A DNA stretch of 64,000 bases, taken from assembly GCA_938002965.1 (NCBI GenBank), contig CALKZY010000028.1, positions 186,001-250,000 on the forward strand, read 5' to 3'. This DNA is from an uncultured Acidimicrobiales bacterium (GTDB taxonomy: Bacteria; Actinomycetota; Acidimicrobiia; Acidimicrobiales; SZUA-35). The position numbers and the translations under genes were made by a program. The notes beneath the pieces are model-generated. The model searched no databases. It had not been told where the DNA came from and saw only the letters and a list, made by a program, of their open reading frames with translations. Below are positions 6,172 to 15,546 of this stretch, in pieces (within the stretch, counting starts at the first letter, position 1; each line of letters begins with the position of its first letter).

Positions 6172-8855
6172 CGGGCCGCTGGGCTTTGGCCCGCCTGGCC
6201 GCCCGCAGTTTGCAGCGGCATCTTCGAGCGTCGTGGCTGGTGGTGCTCCTTATCGCACTGCCGGTGGCGGTCGGTAGCTACCTGGCCATCGCTTCGCGAA
6301 CGGTCTCGGACCATGGCTTGTCCCGTGCCCAACTGGCCGGGGTAGGTGACACAGCGTTGATTGTGCAAGGTGGAGAAACCAAGAGTCTTTTCAATGCCCC
6401 TCTAGACCAACGGCGTCAGCCGGATTCTGTGCCGATCAAGAACCTCCAACGCTTTATGGACCGGGTGGAATCCGAAGACGAGAATGCCCTGGCCTTGTGG
6501 ACCGCATATGACCTGAACAGCTTCATCGATTCGAAATCCGTTCGCCTCCGCAAGGTAGTAGCAGCCGACTGGTCCCGGCCTGCCGCTGGCGGCGTGTTCC
6601 GGTCAATCGAAGGCCGACTACCAACCGCTGCGGGCGAAGTAGCCCTCGACACTCAGGCAAGTCAAACACTCAATCTCGGGTTGGGCGACCGGTTCGAAAC
6701 CACTGCCGGTTCGCTCGCTGAGGTGGTCGGCGTTGTTACTCCTTTTGATGCCACCATCTGGTCGACGCCAGCCGTCTATGTGGATCACAGCGTGGTGTCA
6801 TCGGCGCTCTTGCAACAGCATCCCCGGGTTGGAGTGAGTATTGGGGTGTCCGCTTTTGAGCGCGCACAGCTGTCAGCGTTACAGGCGGGCTACGGGCTGC
6901 GTCAGAACGGCGCTGTCAACGTATTGACAATCCAAAATGGGGACGGTGAACCTTGGCGGCCTGGGCCAACAGGCATTGTTGACCTGACCCACCGTCCGGA
7001 ACAGATCGGCGCTGTCATAACTAGTGGACTGCTCATCGAGACTGCTCTGTTGGCGGCGGCCGCTTTCGTGGTTCGAGGTCGGCGGCGACTGACCGAGGTT
7101 TCCCGGTTGACTGCGATTGGCGCCACGCCCCCTCAAATTAGTCGGATGATGTTGGCTGAGGCCGGCCTCCTCGGTTTGTGCGGTGCCGCGCTTGGCGCCA
7201 CCGTGGCGGTGGTTGCCGCCGTCGCTGATCTCGATCTCCTAACCACAACCGGTGCCGGTTTCGCCGCCGCCGACGAGTCTGGCGCCGCCTTTTCCGTGGC
7301 CATACACCCGTCAGATCTACTCCTCTCCGGTGTGCTAGCCGTCGGCGCCTCGGTACTGGCAGCCTGGCTTCCGGCTCGTCGAGCATCACGACTTTCAGCC
7401 CGTCAGGCCGAAAGCGGGGCGCTAACGCAAGACCAGGCCGGCACCAGGTGGAACATGATCGGGCTGGCGTTGGCGGTAATAAGCCTGGCCGCCATCGACC
7501 TGTCCGATCGGGCCCAACACACAGCATGGGCGATGAGTCCGATGCTGAGCACAGCAACCATGGTCGTAGCAGTGCTGTTGATGATCGGCGCTGCCGTCGC
7601 TGTCAGCGCGTCGCTGATTAATGCACTTGCGCAACACGCGAACCGGCTTCCCCTGTCACTGCGGTTCGGTTTGCGTCGAATGGCCCGCAACCGAGCGCGG
7701 TCAGCTGCGTTGTCCGGTGGAATCGCTGTCGTCACGATGGCCGCGATGATGTTCTTGGCCTTGTTGAGCGTCTTGGACTCAACCACGTTCGGCGTCCCCG
7801 AGGGAACGGGGACGGCCCGCATCCTGACCGGCGATCCTTCCGAGTCCTCGGTCGATATCGGTCACTTCAATCGCAACAGCACAAACCAGCAAGATGGGGC
7901 CCCTACCCTCGTCGAGCCGCCAGTGCTAGCCGAAATAGGTGTCAACATCGACGTCGACCACCAGGTGCCGTTGCACTATGTGGTTGACAGCAACGGTGAT
8001 CGTGCTGGCTTCAAGGTGCGCCTGCAACCGGACGCCCGCCACCACTCCTGGCGGGTGGCACATCCTGGTGCCGTCGTGGCCACCCCTGAGTTGGTGGCAG
8101 CGCTGGACCTGAGCAACGAGATGGTGTCGGCGTTGAACAGACCGGGCACGGCATTGGTGCCCACAACGTTCAGCGAAAACAAGGCCAGCCTGTGGGACAC
8201 CAACGGCGGCGGGACGAAACAGATGCTGCTGGATGTCGTAAGGCTGGATCGGCCTGACCTCTGGCAGGCGGGGGTTGAGGCCCTCATCGCCCCCGGACAG
8301 GCACCGGACGGCTACCAGGCCGCGGTCACGGACTCACCGTCAGAGTGGTTGGTCGCATCGACCGACGGATTTTCCGAGGCGGAGCGAACCTGGCTCAAAG
8401 ATCAGAGCGATGTAATAGCTATCGCCGCGGTGTATGACTCCCGACAGCAGCTTCTCCGACCGCAGCTGGTCGCTCTTGGGGTCGTGACCGTGCTTGTGCT
8501 CATCATTGCCAGGCTGGCCAGTGGCTTGGTGGCAGTGGAATCAGATCGTGACGCGGCGATCATGACGGCAGTTGGCGCACCGGCGGGAATTCGTCGACGC
8601 CTTCTGGGTTCTCAAGTCGGCCTCATTACGGCGCTCTCCGTAGTATCGGCAGTTCCCCTCGGGTTGGTGTTCGTTTGGGTGTTCCTGACGACCCTTAACA
8701 GCTCCACGATTCCTCCCTGGGCAGGCGATCGTTTGTTGTTGCCAGCCCCCCTGTACTTCATCGGCCTCGCCCTCTTGTTACCGTTGGCCGCTGCCGGTTT
8801 CGTGATGGTCACCACCCGCTCCGGTGAGACGGCACTGTCTCGACGACTTACCTAG
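6168..8855 (+). CDS. FtsX/MacB-like ABC transporter permease
   Basis: An 895-residue membrane protein with an N-terminal helix (about 20-40), a large extracytoplasmic domain, a first FtsX core (about 285-410; RRRLTEVSRLTAIGATPPQI), additional helices (about 420-530), a second extracytoplasmic domain, and a second FtsX core at the C-terminus (about 765-890; ESDRDAAIMTAVGAPAGIRR). This ten-helix, two-FtsX layout is common in actinobacterial ABC3 permeases that work as single chains. It is translated from an ATGA overlap with the ATPase. The exported substrate is unknown. Confidence 0.9.
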   Translation: MTGRWALARLAARSLQRHLRASWLVVLLIALPVAVGSYLAIASRTVSDHGLSRAQLAGVGDTALIVQGGETKSLFNAPLDQRRQPDSVPIKNLQRFMDRVESEDENALALWTAYDLNSFIDSKSVRLRKVVAADWSRPAAGGVFRSIEGRLPTAAGEVALDTQASQTLNLGLGDRFETTAGSLAEVVGVVTPFDATIWSTPAVYVDHSVVSSALLQQHPRVGVSIGVSAFERAQLSALQAGYGLRQNGAVNVLTIQNGDGEPWRPGPTGIVDLTHRPEQIGAVITSGLLIETALLAAAAFVVRGRRRLTEVSRLTAIGATPPQISRMMLAEAGLLGLCGAALGATVAVVAAVADLDLLTTTGAGFAAADESGAAFSVAIHPSDLLLSGVLAVGASVLAAWLPARRASRLSARQAESGALTQDQAGTRWNMIGLALAVISLAAIDLSDRAQHTAWAMSPMLSTATMVVAVLLMIGAAVAVSASLINALAQHANRLPLSLRFGLRRMARNRARSAALSGGIAVVTMAAMMFLALLSVLDSTTFGVPEGTGTARILTGDPSESSVDIGHFNRNSTNQQDGAPTLVEPPVLAEIGVNIDVDHQVPLHYVVDSNGDRAGFKVRLQPDARHHSWRVAHPGAVVATPELVAALDLSNEMVSALNRPGTALVPTTFSENKASLWDTNGGGTKQMLLDVVRLDRPDLWQAGVEALIAPGQAPDGYQAAVTDSPSEWLVASTDGFSEAERTWLKDQSDVIAIAAVYDSRQQLLRPQLVALGVVTVLVLIIARLASGLVAVESDRDAAIMTAVGAPAGIRRRLLGSQVGLITALSVVSAVPLGLVFVWVFLTTLNSSTIPPWAGDRLLLPAPLYFIGLALLLPLAAAGFVMVTTRSGETALSRRLT

Positions 8856-8917
8856 CAACGTCTGGTTGTCGGTCACAGGCTGGGATCGGCAACGGGTTGA
8901 CTACTAAGGTTCTGTTC

Positions 8918-9721
8918 ATGGTCGAATCGGTGCCCACGTCGGAGTGGCCGTGGCTTAAAGAGGAAACGCAGCGGGCCGTTGACGCCTACTGCGATCAGCT
9001 AGTGGGCCTCACTGGACAGGAGCCGGTACCAAACTTGGATTGGACGGTGGCCGATCTGACCGCCCACCTGGCTTCGCTTCCAGGCGTCTACCGATCACAA
9101 GACAGAATCGGCCAAGACTTTGAACGCCCCGCTGACTTCGCCGTGTTCTCCGTTGAGCAACGCAGTCACATCGACACGACCGATCTGCCAGGGGTGGTCG
9201 AACTGTTGCGTTCGGAGTTCAACGAATTCATAAACGACATCGACGACCCGGCCAATGAACGCTGGGTCTACGGTCATCGAACCACCGACGGAAATGTGGT
9301 CGGGGCGTTTCTCAACGAACTAGTCATGCACGGTATGGACCTGGCAAGCGTCCCAGGAGCCGGACCGAAACCGACGCAGTCGCGAAGGCAGGCCAACGCC
9401 GCCATCCCCGGGATGATGGCCATCTCTCCTGCCTTCGTTGATCACGTCAAGGCGGCCAAAGCCGCTGGCAACTACCACATCAGGTTCCGTGGCGGCGGCG
9501 ACTGGACCCAACACATCGACCGCTCGGGGCACCTGAGCGTGAAGGCCGGTCGGCACGGCAAGCCGGACGCCACGCTGTCCGCCGATCCCGCCACCTTCCT
9601 TCAGGTGGCACTCGGCCGCCAGAATCAATGGCTTCCAGCACTCGCTGGAAAGATGGTCATCTGGGGGCGAAAACCCTGGAAGATGATGGCAACAGCCGAT
9701 ATCACCGTTGGCGGCATTTAG
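8918..9721 (+). CDS. MDMPI-type (mycothiol-dependent isomerase family) protein with SCP2-like C-terminus
   Basis: The N-terminal half matches the DinB-like MDMPI fold (LDWTVADLTAHLASLPGVYR, and ELVMHGMDLAS with the conserved His). The C-terminal 90 residues (YHIRFRGGGDWTQHIDR to the end) look like an SCP2/sterol-carrier-like domain, a usual partner in this family. Mycothiol is specific to Actinobacteria. ATG 8918 is used; a TTG at 8897 is also in frame. The actual reaction is unknown; many members are not true maleylpyruvate isomerases. A small GTTCTTT/AAAGAAC hairpin begins at the stop codon (9721-9743) and might aid termination. Confidence 0.8.
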   Translation: MVESVPTSEWPWLKEETQRAVDAYCDQLVGLTGQEPVPNLDWTVADLTAHLASLPGVYRSQDRIGQDFERPADFAVFSVEQRSHIDTTDLPGVVELLRSEFNEFINDIDDPANERWVYGHRTTDGNVVGAFLNELVMHGMDLASVPGAGPKPTQSRRQANAAIPGMMAISPAFVDHVKAAKAAGNYHIRFRGGGDWTQHIDRSGHLSVKAGRHGKPDATLSADPATFLQVALGRQNQWLPALAGKMVIWGRKPWKMMATADITVGGI

Positions 9722-9757
9722 TTCTTTTCGGGACTCAAAGAACACGATTCAACCTAT

Positions 9758-9793
9758 AACTAGATGCGCATCGAACTCGACATGCATCCAGTT
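9758..9793. repeat. Inverted repeat upstream of receiver gene
   Basis: AACTAGATGC (9758-9767) and GCATCCAGTT (9784-9793) are inverted with one mismatch and a 16-base spacer. It lies 137 bases before the receiver gene and could be an operator. Nothing else is recognisable between 9744 and 9929. Confidence 0.3.
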
Positions 9794-9929
9794 AACGAAG
9801 CGGTGAAATCCTCAAGGCCATTCTCGTATGCCGCTGACCAAAGGCAAATTGAGGTACAGTCTCGCAAGGACCCGTAACTGGGGAGTCACCCGCCGTGATT
9901 TTAAGCGAGGCCCGTGAGGAGAATTTCCC

Positions 9930-10541
9930 GTGTTGCCGATGACTCATTCCCAACAGTCTGCCTCCAAGAACCTTCAGAGCATTAGCGATCGAGCGCTCAA
10001 GGTCGTCATGGCCGACGATGATCGAAACGATCAGCTGCTGACTGTCATGGCCGCAGAAGAAGCCAGCCATCCCATTGACTTTCAGTTCGTCGATGACGGC
10101 AGTGACCTCATGATCATGCTGTCATTGATTAACGACCTAGAAGAACTTCCTGACCTGATCGTTCTTGATCTTCGAATGCCTCGGATGGATGGCCATCGCA
10201 CGTTAGACAGGCTTCAGGCTCACCCAGTGTTCTGGCAGATTCCGGTCCTAGTCTTCAGCACTTCATCACGACAAGCGGACATGACACTGAGCTTGGACCT
10301 GAGTGCCAGGCGCTTCGAAACAAAGCCACCTGACTTCAGCGGGATGGTGAAGTTCATTCACCGTCTGGTGAAGGTGGCGAGTGAGCGCCAGCCCTATGAG
10401 GACCACGACTGCCTCTTGTCCGATGGAAGTAGCACCGCTGTTTTGCTAGGCCCTGACCTCACGTCCGATCTTGAGGACTTTCTTCTCGAAGAGTTGGATC
10501 TGCTCCACGATCCGTCAGGTCGTGGCGAGAGTCTCGACTGA
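9930..10541 (+). CDS. Single-domain response regulator (CheY/Rcp1-like)
   Basis: A 203-residue protein with one receiver domain: acidic pair VVMADDDRND, phospho-acceptor in LIVLDLRMPRMDG, switch residue in VLVFSTSS and the Lys in FETKPP. There is no output domain; the 55-residue acidic C-terminal tail is unassigned. The GTG at 9930 is supported by GAGGAG eight bases upstream (9916-9921). The domain resembles the receivers that accept phosphate from phytochrome-like or PAS kinases. The large kinase at 11027-14671 is a plausible partner. Its 3' end overlaps the 3' end of the convergent receiver gene by 83 bases. Confidence 0.88.
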   Translation: MLPMTHSQQSASKNLQSISDRALKVVMADDDRNDQLLTVMAAEEASHPIDFQFVDDGSDLMIMLSLINDLEELPDLIVLDLRMPRMDGHRTLDRLQAHPVFWQIPVLVFSTSSRQADMTLSLDLSARRFETKPPDFSGMVKFIHRLVKVASERQPYEDHDCLLSDGSSTAVLLGPDLTSDLEDFLLEELDLLHDPSGRGESLD

Positions 10542-11019
10542 GCCGACAGCGGGCGCCAGGCAAGCCATCAAGAAGGCGCCTAACCCGCCGAGCATCAAGG
10601 GGTTTCGCCATGAACGATTCGACATTGGCGTAGGCGCAGGCCCGTTCGATATCGTCCGGGTTCTCGGTTGTCGACAGCACCACCACTTGAAGGTCCGGGC
10701 AAGACGCCGCCAGTCCGCCCGTCACAAAATTGAGGAAGTCCCAACCTGTCATGCCCGACATATTGAGATCGAGTAGCAGCAGGTGCGGCGTAGACCCCTC
10801 CTTCACCGCGTCGACTAGGTAAGAAATCGCTGCGGGACCGCTGGGCGCCTCAACGACCACCACCTCCTCAATTTCCTCTTCGAGGATTAGGCGATGATAG
10901 AGATTGTCGGCACTATTGTCATCTACTAGCAGGACAGTGAGAGTCTTGTTGTCGTCGCACTTGCTATCAGAGCAGTGTTCTATGGATTCAGCCTTCTGGG
11001 GGGGCATTTGGACTGTCAT
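10459..11019 (-). CDS. Response regulator coupled to the CheB-CheR-kinase gene
   Basis: A receiver domain (TVLLVDDNSADNLYHRLI, LLLLDLNMSGMTGWDFL, VVVLSTTENPDD, FMAKPLD) with all phosphorelay residues and no effector domain. I chose ATG 11019 rather than TTG 11025: the kinase stop codon at 11027 and a GGGGTGA run directly precede it, so translation is coupled. The 35-residue tail after the receiver is Arg/Asp-rich and overlaps the convergent receiver gene for its last 83 bases. It is very likely the phosphate acceptor of the kinase upstream. Confidence 0.85.
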   Translation of the reverse strand: MTVQMPPQKAESIEHCSDSKCDDNKTLTVLLVDDNSADNLYHRLILEEEIEEVVVVEAPSGPAAISYLVDAVKEGSTPHLLLLDLNMSGMTGWDFLNFVTGGLAASCPDLQVVVLSTTENPDDIERACAYANVESFMAKPLDARRVRRLLDGLPGARCRLSRDSRHDLTDRGADPTLREESPQDRT

Positions 11020-11026
11020 TGACAAA

Positions 11027-14000
11027 TCACCCCAGTGCTAGCTCGAAATGTACGGTGCTTCCGGCTCCGTACTCGGACTCGAGAAAGATCACGCCGTCAT
11101 GGAGCTCGACAATCTTGCGAGCATGAGCGAGACCGATGCCTGCCCCTTCGAACTCATCTTTCGTATGCAAGCGATTGAAGATCTCGAAGATTCGCTCGCA
11201 ATGTTCTCGCTCAACTCCGATGCCGTTGTCGGCCACGGAGAACCTCCAGCACGTCTCATCGACGCGCTTCACGTTGATCTTGATAGCCGGAGCTATATCA
11301 GGACGCCGGAATTTGATTGCGTTGGATAGTAAGTTGGAGAACAACATGCGCAATTCGGACTCGTACCCGATCACTTTGGGCATGGACTTTACATCAATAT
11401 GAGCATGGGCTTCTTGAATCGAGCTGTCTAAATCATCAATCGCAGACTCGATGACGGAGCCGATGTCGACAACTTCTTCGGCCACCTCGCGACCAATCCG
11501 CGAGTAGTCGAGAATACCTCGGATGAGATTTTGCATCCGGTGTGTGGCTTGCATCACGATGCCCAGATACTGCCGTCCGGCATCATCGAGATTGTTGCTG
11601 TACCGCTTCTCCAGCACCTCCACGAAGTTTGAAACAGTTCGAAGCGGCTCCTGAAGGTCATGTGACGTCAGGTAGGCGAACTGCTTGAGCTCATCGTTGC
11701 TGCGAAGCAGGTCGGCCTCGATGAGCTTCAGTTCGGTCACGTCGACGTAACAACCAGTCGCCCTCATCGATCCGTCGTCATCGGCGACCAAGTTGCCCCG
11801 GCACCACATCCACACCACCGAGCCGTCGACATGATGGAACCGAGTCTCCATTTCATAGGGGTCACCGGCCAAACCAACCGGACGACCCTGTTCGTCGACG
11901 GCGAGGAGCCGATCCAGCTCAGCGTCCACCATGGCGAGGTCATCGGGGTGAACCAACTGACGCATCCCCTCCAAAGTGTTCTGGATTTCGTCGTCGCGAC
12001 GACCGAGCATCGCTTTGAACGATGGGCTCATGTAGAAGTCGTTGGTTGCAGGCCGAAGTTCCCAGTACCCGGCCATGGCCCCATCAAGAACCTGCTGGAA
12101 CATATCGCTCTGTCGGGCGTACTGGTCTTGGGTCTGCTTTAGCTCGGTGACGTCGACGAAACTCATGACGACCCCGGCTGTTCCGCCGGTTTCGTTCTTG
12201 AATGGAGCCAGCTTCACCAGCTCAGTTCGATCATCGCCCGAAGGTATCTGAACGTCGGCAGTCGTCCCCGATTCAAGAACGTTGGCGGCTTCGCTCAGCA
12301 GTTTGTCGTTGTCGCTTGACGAGAAGGCGCTAGCAAAGTGGGCGAGTGGCCGGCCGACATCGCTCCCACGAAGCTTGAACTGCTCTTGAATGACCGGCGT
12401 GAACTTCCGGATCCTCATATCAGCGTCAAGAAAGATGGTCCCGATCTCGGTACTTCGCAGAAGATTATCCATGTCGCCGTTGAGCTCGGCCAGGTCGGCG
12501 ATCTTCTGTTGGTGCTCCGAGTTGACCGTATGGAGCTCTTCGTTCATGCTCTGCAGCTCTTCGTTAGTGCTCTGCAGCTCTTCGTTGGCGGCCATCAACT
12601 CCTCGTTACTGGCCTGCAATTCCTCGTTGGTCGTCTCCAACTCCTCGATTGCGGCTTGCAGACTCTCCCGCGTGTCTTTGAGCTCTTGCTCCATCTCAAC
12701 GACGCGGCTGCCGACGGCATCCGCTCCAAAGCCGAGCTTGGTCATCGGCATAGAAGTTTCGTTGCCCGATCCTGGAACGAAGATGACAGCGAAACATTGA
12801 CGCCAGTCCGAGCCCTCCAGGCCGAACGGGCGAACCATCACATCAATCTTGATCACCTCACCTTCCCGGGTGAGGCGAACATCGCGGCACACAACCTCAG
12901 CAGTCTCAAGCTTTGCCTTTCGCACCGCGGTGCTCACCTCGGCGGACAGGCTCCGGTCCAACAACTTCAGGAGGTTCGAGGTGAAGCCTTCCTGAGGCAA
13001 CTCGGCGAACAACCGAATCTCCCCGATGGCGTGCAGGATGTCGAAGCTGTCGTCGACGAACACCGCGGCGACGCCAAACCCCTCGGTGAGGGCTTCTCCC
13101 ACGACCTCGGCGCCTCTCGCTCCGAGCGGATTGGGGCGGGCGGCGGGCCGGGACTGAACTGACGATGTCGGATCCGGTTCGCTCATCACCCCGAAACCGA
13201 AACCTCGGCTGGGGGTTTGGTTCTGATAGAGGCAGGCTTTGGCGTCGGTGGTCCGAAGAGACACCTTGAAGTCACCAATGTGCTCACTGGGCCCAAGCAT
13301 CATCGTGCCGTTGAGTCGCAGTGCGTAGTGCAGGGAGTTGATGACCCGCAGTTGCGCGGCTCGCTGCAGGTAAATCAGCATGTTCCGACAGATAACGACG
13401 TCCAAGTCCTTGAACGGCGGATCACGTATCACATTGTGAGGGGAGAAGATGGCCGTTGACCGAAGGGGGGCAGTGACGTGATAGTCGGCTCCATGCTTCA
13501 CGAAGTACCTGGCCAGCCTGTCGGTGGCGACGTCGGCGACAATACTTTCGGGATAGACGCCCTTGCTCGCTACGGCCAGAAACTTTTCCGAAATGTCGGT
13601 CCCGAATATCTTGACCGGGATTTCAACGCCTTGGCGGGCCATCTCCTCCAGCAGCAGAATCGCCACGGTGTAGACCTCTTCACCGGTGCTGCAACCCACG
13701 CTCCAAATACGGATGCCCTCACCTGTGCCGGCAACGGCACGGGCCCGCACCAAGGGGGCCAAGACGTTGGTAGTCAGTGTCTCCCACGCATCCTCGTCTC
13801 GGAAGAACCTGGTGACCCCGATTAGACATTGGCGGGCCAACACCTCAACCTCACAACTGTCGTTGTGCAGCAACTGGAGGTACTTGTCGAGTGTTTTGCA
13901 TTTCGTGATACCCATGCGTCGCCGAATACGGCGGGCAAGCGTGGGGCGTTTATAGAGACTAAAGTCGAGGTCGGTCACGGATCCAACTCGGGAAATGATC

Positions 14001-14671
14001 AGAGCCATAAACTCAACGTCGCGCTCGATTGAGTTACTGAAACTCTCGAATTCTAACGGCATATCGATGAACGACTGAATCTCTGACGGCATGTCTTCGA
14101 CAGGCAATACGTAGTCAATCACGCCGGTGTTGATAGCACTCACCGGCATGCCGTCGAAGGCCGCTTGGTTCGGGTCCTGGACCATGGTCATGCCACCGAC
14201 GTCCTTGATGGCCCTAACCCCTCTCGTCCCGTCGCTACCGGTGCCGGTCAAGACAACACCGATGGCCCGGCTCTCCTGGCCCTGCGCCAACGATCTGAAG
14301 AAGATGTCAATCGGTAGATTGAGCGCGTTGCCAGGAGGTTTGTCGCTCAACAAGAGGACGCCGTGGTCTATTTCTAGGTTGTGTTTTGGCGGAATCAGAT
14401 AGACCGAGCTGGGTTCAATCTTCATTCCATCGGTTGCCTGTTGAACCGACAGTGCAGTGCTCTTCTGTAGCAAGTCGGCCATCAAGCTCTTGTGATCAGA
14501 CGACAGGTGCTGGACCACCACAAAGGAATGCGGGCAACTGGGAGGCACGTTGTCGAAGAACATTTGCAGCGCTTCGAGCCCGCCAGCGCTCGTTCCGATG
14601 CCCACTATGCGACCACCGGAGACTCCTTCGGGAACAGGCACGACGACGGGGTCTTCGATTTCACTATTCAA
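11027..14671 (-). CDS. CheB-CheR-PAS-PAS histidine kinase fusion
   Basis: A 1214-residue fusion. Residues about 18-205 are a CheB methylesterase with the Ser-His-Asp set (GIGTSAGG, VVQHLSSDH, GTGSDGTRG). About 220-480 is a CheR methyltransferase (SAM loop IWSVGCSTGEEVY; GTDIS; VICRNMLIYL). A region without known domain follows, then a heptad coiled coil of repeated NEELQ units (about 665-730), a PAS domain (about 735-840), a second PAS/PAC (about 860-985; VWMWCRGN), HisKA with LTSHDLQEPLRTVSNF (about 1000) and HATPase_c (LLSNAIKF, DNGIGV, GAGIGL). There is no membrane segment, so it is cytosolic. The start is a TTG. Such hybrids signal outside classical chemotaxis; the input is unknown. It is followed by a coupled receiver gene. 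Confidence 0.92.
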   Translation of the reverse strand: MNSEIEDPVVVPVPEGVSGGRIVGIGTSAGGLEALQMFFDNVPPSCPHSFVVVQHLSSDHKSLMADLLQKSTALSVQQATDGMKIEPSSVYLIPPKHNLEIDHGVLLLSDKPPGNALNLPIDIFFRSLAQGQESRAIGVVLTGTGSDGTRGVRAIKDVGGMTMVQDPNQAAFDGMPVSAINTGVIDYVLPVEDMPSEIQSFIDMPLEFESFSNSIERDVEFMALIISRVGSVTDLDFSLYKRPTLARRIRRRMGITKCKTLDKYLQLLHNDSCEVEVLARQCLIGVTRFFRDEDAWETLTTNVLAPLVRARAVAGTGEGIRIWSVGCSTGEEVYTVAILLLEEMARQGVEIPVKIFGTDISEKFLAVASKGVYPESIVADVATDRLARYFVKHGADYHVTAPLRSTAIFSPHNVIRDPPFKDLDVVICRNMLIYLQRAAQLRVINSLHYALRLNGTMMLGPSEHIGDFKVSLRTTDAKACLYQNQTPSRGFGFGVMSEPDPTSSVQSRPAARPNPLGARGAEVVGEALTEGFGVAAVFVDDSFDILHAIGEIRLFAELPQEGFTSNLLKLLDRSLSAEVSTAVRKAKLETAEVVCRDVRLTREGEVIKIDVMVRPFGLEGSDWRQCFAVIFVPGSGNETSMPMTKLGFGADAVGSRVVEMEQELKDTRESLQAAIEELETTNEELQASNEELMAANEELQSTNEELQSMNEELHTVNSEHQQKIADLAELNGDMDNLLRSTEIGTIFLDADMRIRKFTPVIQEQFKLRGSDVGRPLAHFASAFSSSDNDKLLSEAANVLESGTTADVQIPSGDDRTELVKLAPFKNETGGTAGVVMSFVDVTELKQTQDQYARQSDMFQQVLDGAMAGYWELRPATNDFYMSPSFKAMLGRRDDEIQNTLEGMRQLVHPDDLAMVDAELDRLLAVDEQGRPVGLAGDPYEMETRFHHVDGSVVWMWCRGNLVADDDGSMRATGCYVDVTELKLIEADLLRSNDELKQFAYLTSHDLQEPLRTVSNFVEVLEKRYSNNLDDAGRQYLGIVMQATHRMQNLIRGILDYSRIGREVAEEVVDIGSVIESAIDDLDSSIQEAHAHIDVKSMPKVIGYESELRMLFSNLLSNAIKFRRPDIAPAIKINVKRVDETCWRFSVADNGIGVEREHCERIFEIFNRLHTKDEFEGAGIGLAHARKIVELHDGVIFLESEYGAGSTVHFELALG

Positions 14672-15019
14672 GGCAGATAACCTGCAGTCTGGAGGCTGAG
14701 GGGTGGCGGCGGTCTACTCAAGCACAAACTTTGACTAACAGTCGACACTGTACTAATAGCAACCAAATAGATCAAGCAATCTATGTACCTACATATGCCG
14801 AACAAGACACCAACATGTAGATGAATAATGATTGTTAAAGATCAATAAATGACCTTGTTGATTTGTCTTAATGACAATCGCTGTTCGCCTCACATAGCAG
14901 CAGCCAGCGCTAACGTCCCGCGGAAGCCCTCAGAGGCGTTATCAAACATTTTGACTATTCTGATACGAGAATGTACCGAAAACGTACGATCTATTCATCG
15001 AATACCTAGCATTCACACC
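14672..15019. other. AT-richer 348-bp intergenic region between divergent genes
   Basis: This spacer is clearly more AT-rich than the flanking genes. It holds the predicted kinase promoter on the minus strand and the control region of the plus-strand MarR gene. A TTGACT at 14951-14956 lacks a convincing -10 at the right distance. A TAGCAT seven bases before ATG 15020 could serve a leaderless message. I see no RNA gene or open frame worth calling. Confidence 0.5.
14747..14775 (-). promoter_or_regulatory. Predicted sigma70-type promoter for the kinase-receiver operon
   Basis: On the minus strand TTGATC (14775-14770) and TACAGT (14752-14747) are separated by exactly 17 bases. The expected start site is near 14740, leaving a leader of about 70 bases before the TTG at 14671. 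Confidence 0.5.
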
Positions 15020-15472
15020 ATGAACAACTCCGAGGCCAAAAAGCTGAACGCCGTGCTTGCTGGCTTGCAACGGGAGCTGAACCGTCACGATCGCCTCTCG
15101 GCTGCCGCCCTCGGCGTCGGGTCGGCGGAAGACCTACAAGTACTGAGGATGCTGTTGAGCGAAGGACCCCTACGAGTCGGTGCGTTGGCCGCTCAACGCT
15201 CCTCGTCGGTGGCCACAGCAAGCGCCCGCCTCGACCGACTCGAGAGGCGCGGATACGTCGTCCGAGAACGCCGCCCCAACGACCGCCGGGCGGTAGTGGC
15301 CGTCCTCACCGACACTGGCGAGAAGATCGCCAAGCTAAGCCGGGCTCAACGAACCGGTTCGCTGCGGTCGCTGCATGACGACGTGCCGGTCGACCAACTT
15401 GCGGTCGTCATCGACGCACTGACCACCGGCCTGGAGAGCGTGCGAAAGCCAATCAACCAGTCGCCCGAGTAG
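15020..15472 (+). CDS. MarR-family transcriptional regulator
   Basis: A 150-residue winged-helix protein: EDLQVLRMLLSEGPLRVGAL, the recognition helix region RSSSVATASARLDRLERRG and the wing RRPNDRRAVVAVLTDTG. ATG 15020 begins MNNSEAKK; the open frame upstream is non-coding in character. It is divergent from the large kinase gene and lies 74 bases before the Asp-box protein, which it may control. The ligand is unknown. Confidence 0.85.
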   Translation: MNNSEAKKLNAVLAGLQRELNRHDRLSAAALGVGSAEDLQVLRMLLSEGPLRVGALAAQRSSSVATASARLDRLERRGYVVRERRPNDRRAVVAVLTDTGEKIAKLSRAQRTGSLRSLHDDVPVDQLAVVIDALTTGLESVRKPINQSPE

Positions 15473-15546
15473 CAATGGCAGCAAACGATGTACTTAGTAG
15501 TGATCCCGTCTCGACCGGGGATCCAACCGGGTACTAGCTTGTGGGA

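Noticed and set aside
12338-13162. A 274-codon plus-strand frame with Leu-rich repeats
   Set aside because: It is the antisense image of the NEELQ coiled coil in the CheB-CheR kinase.
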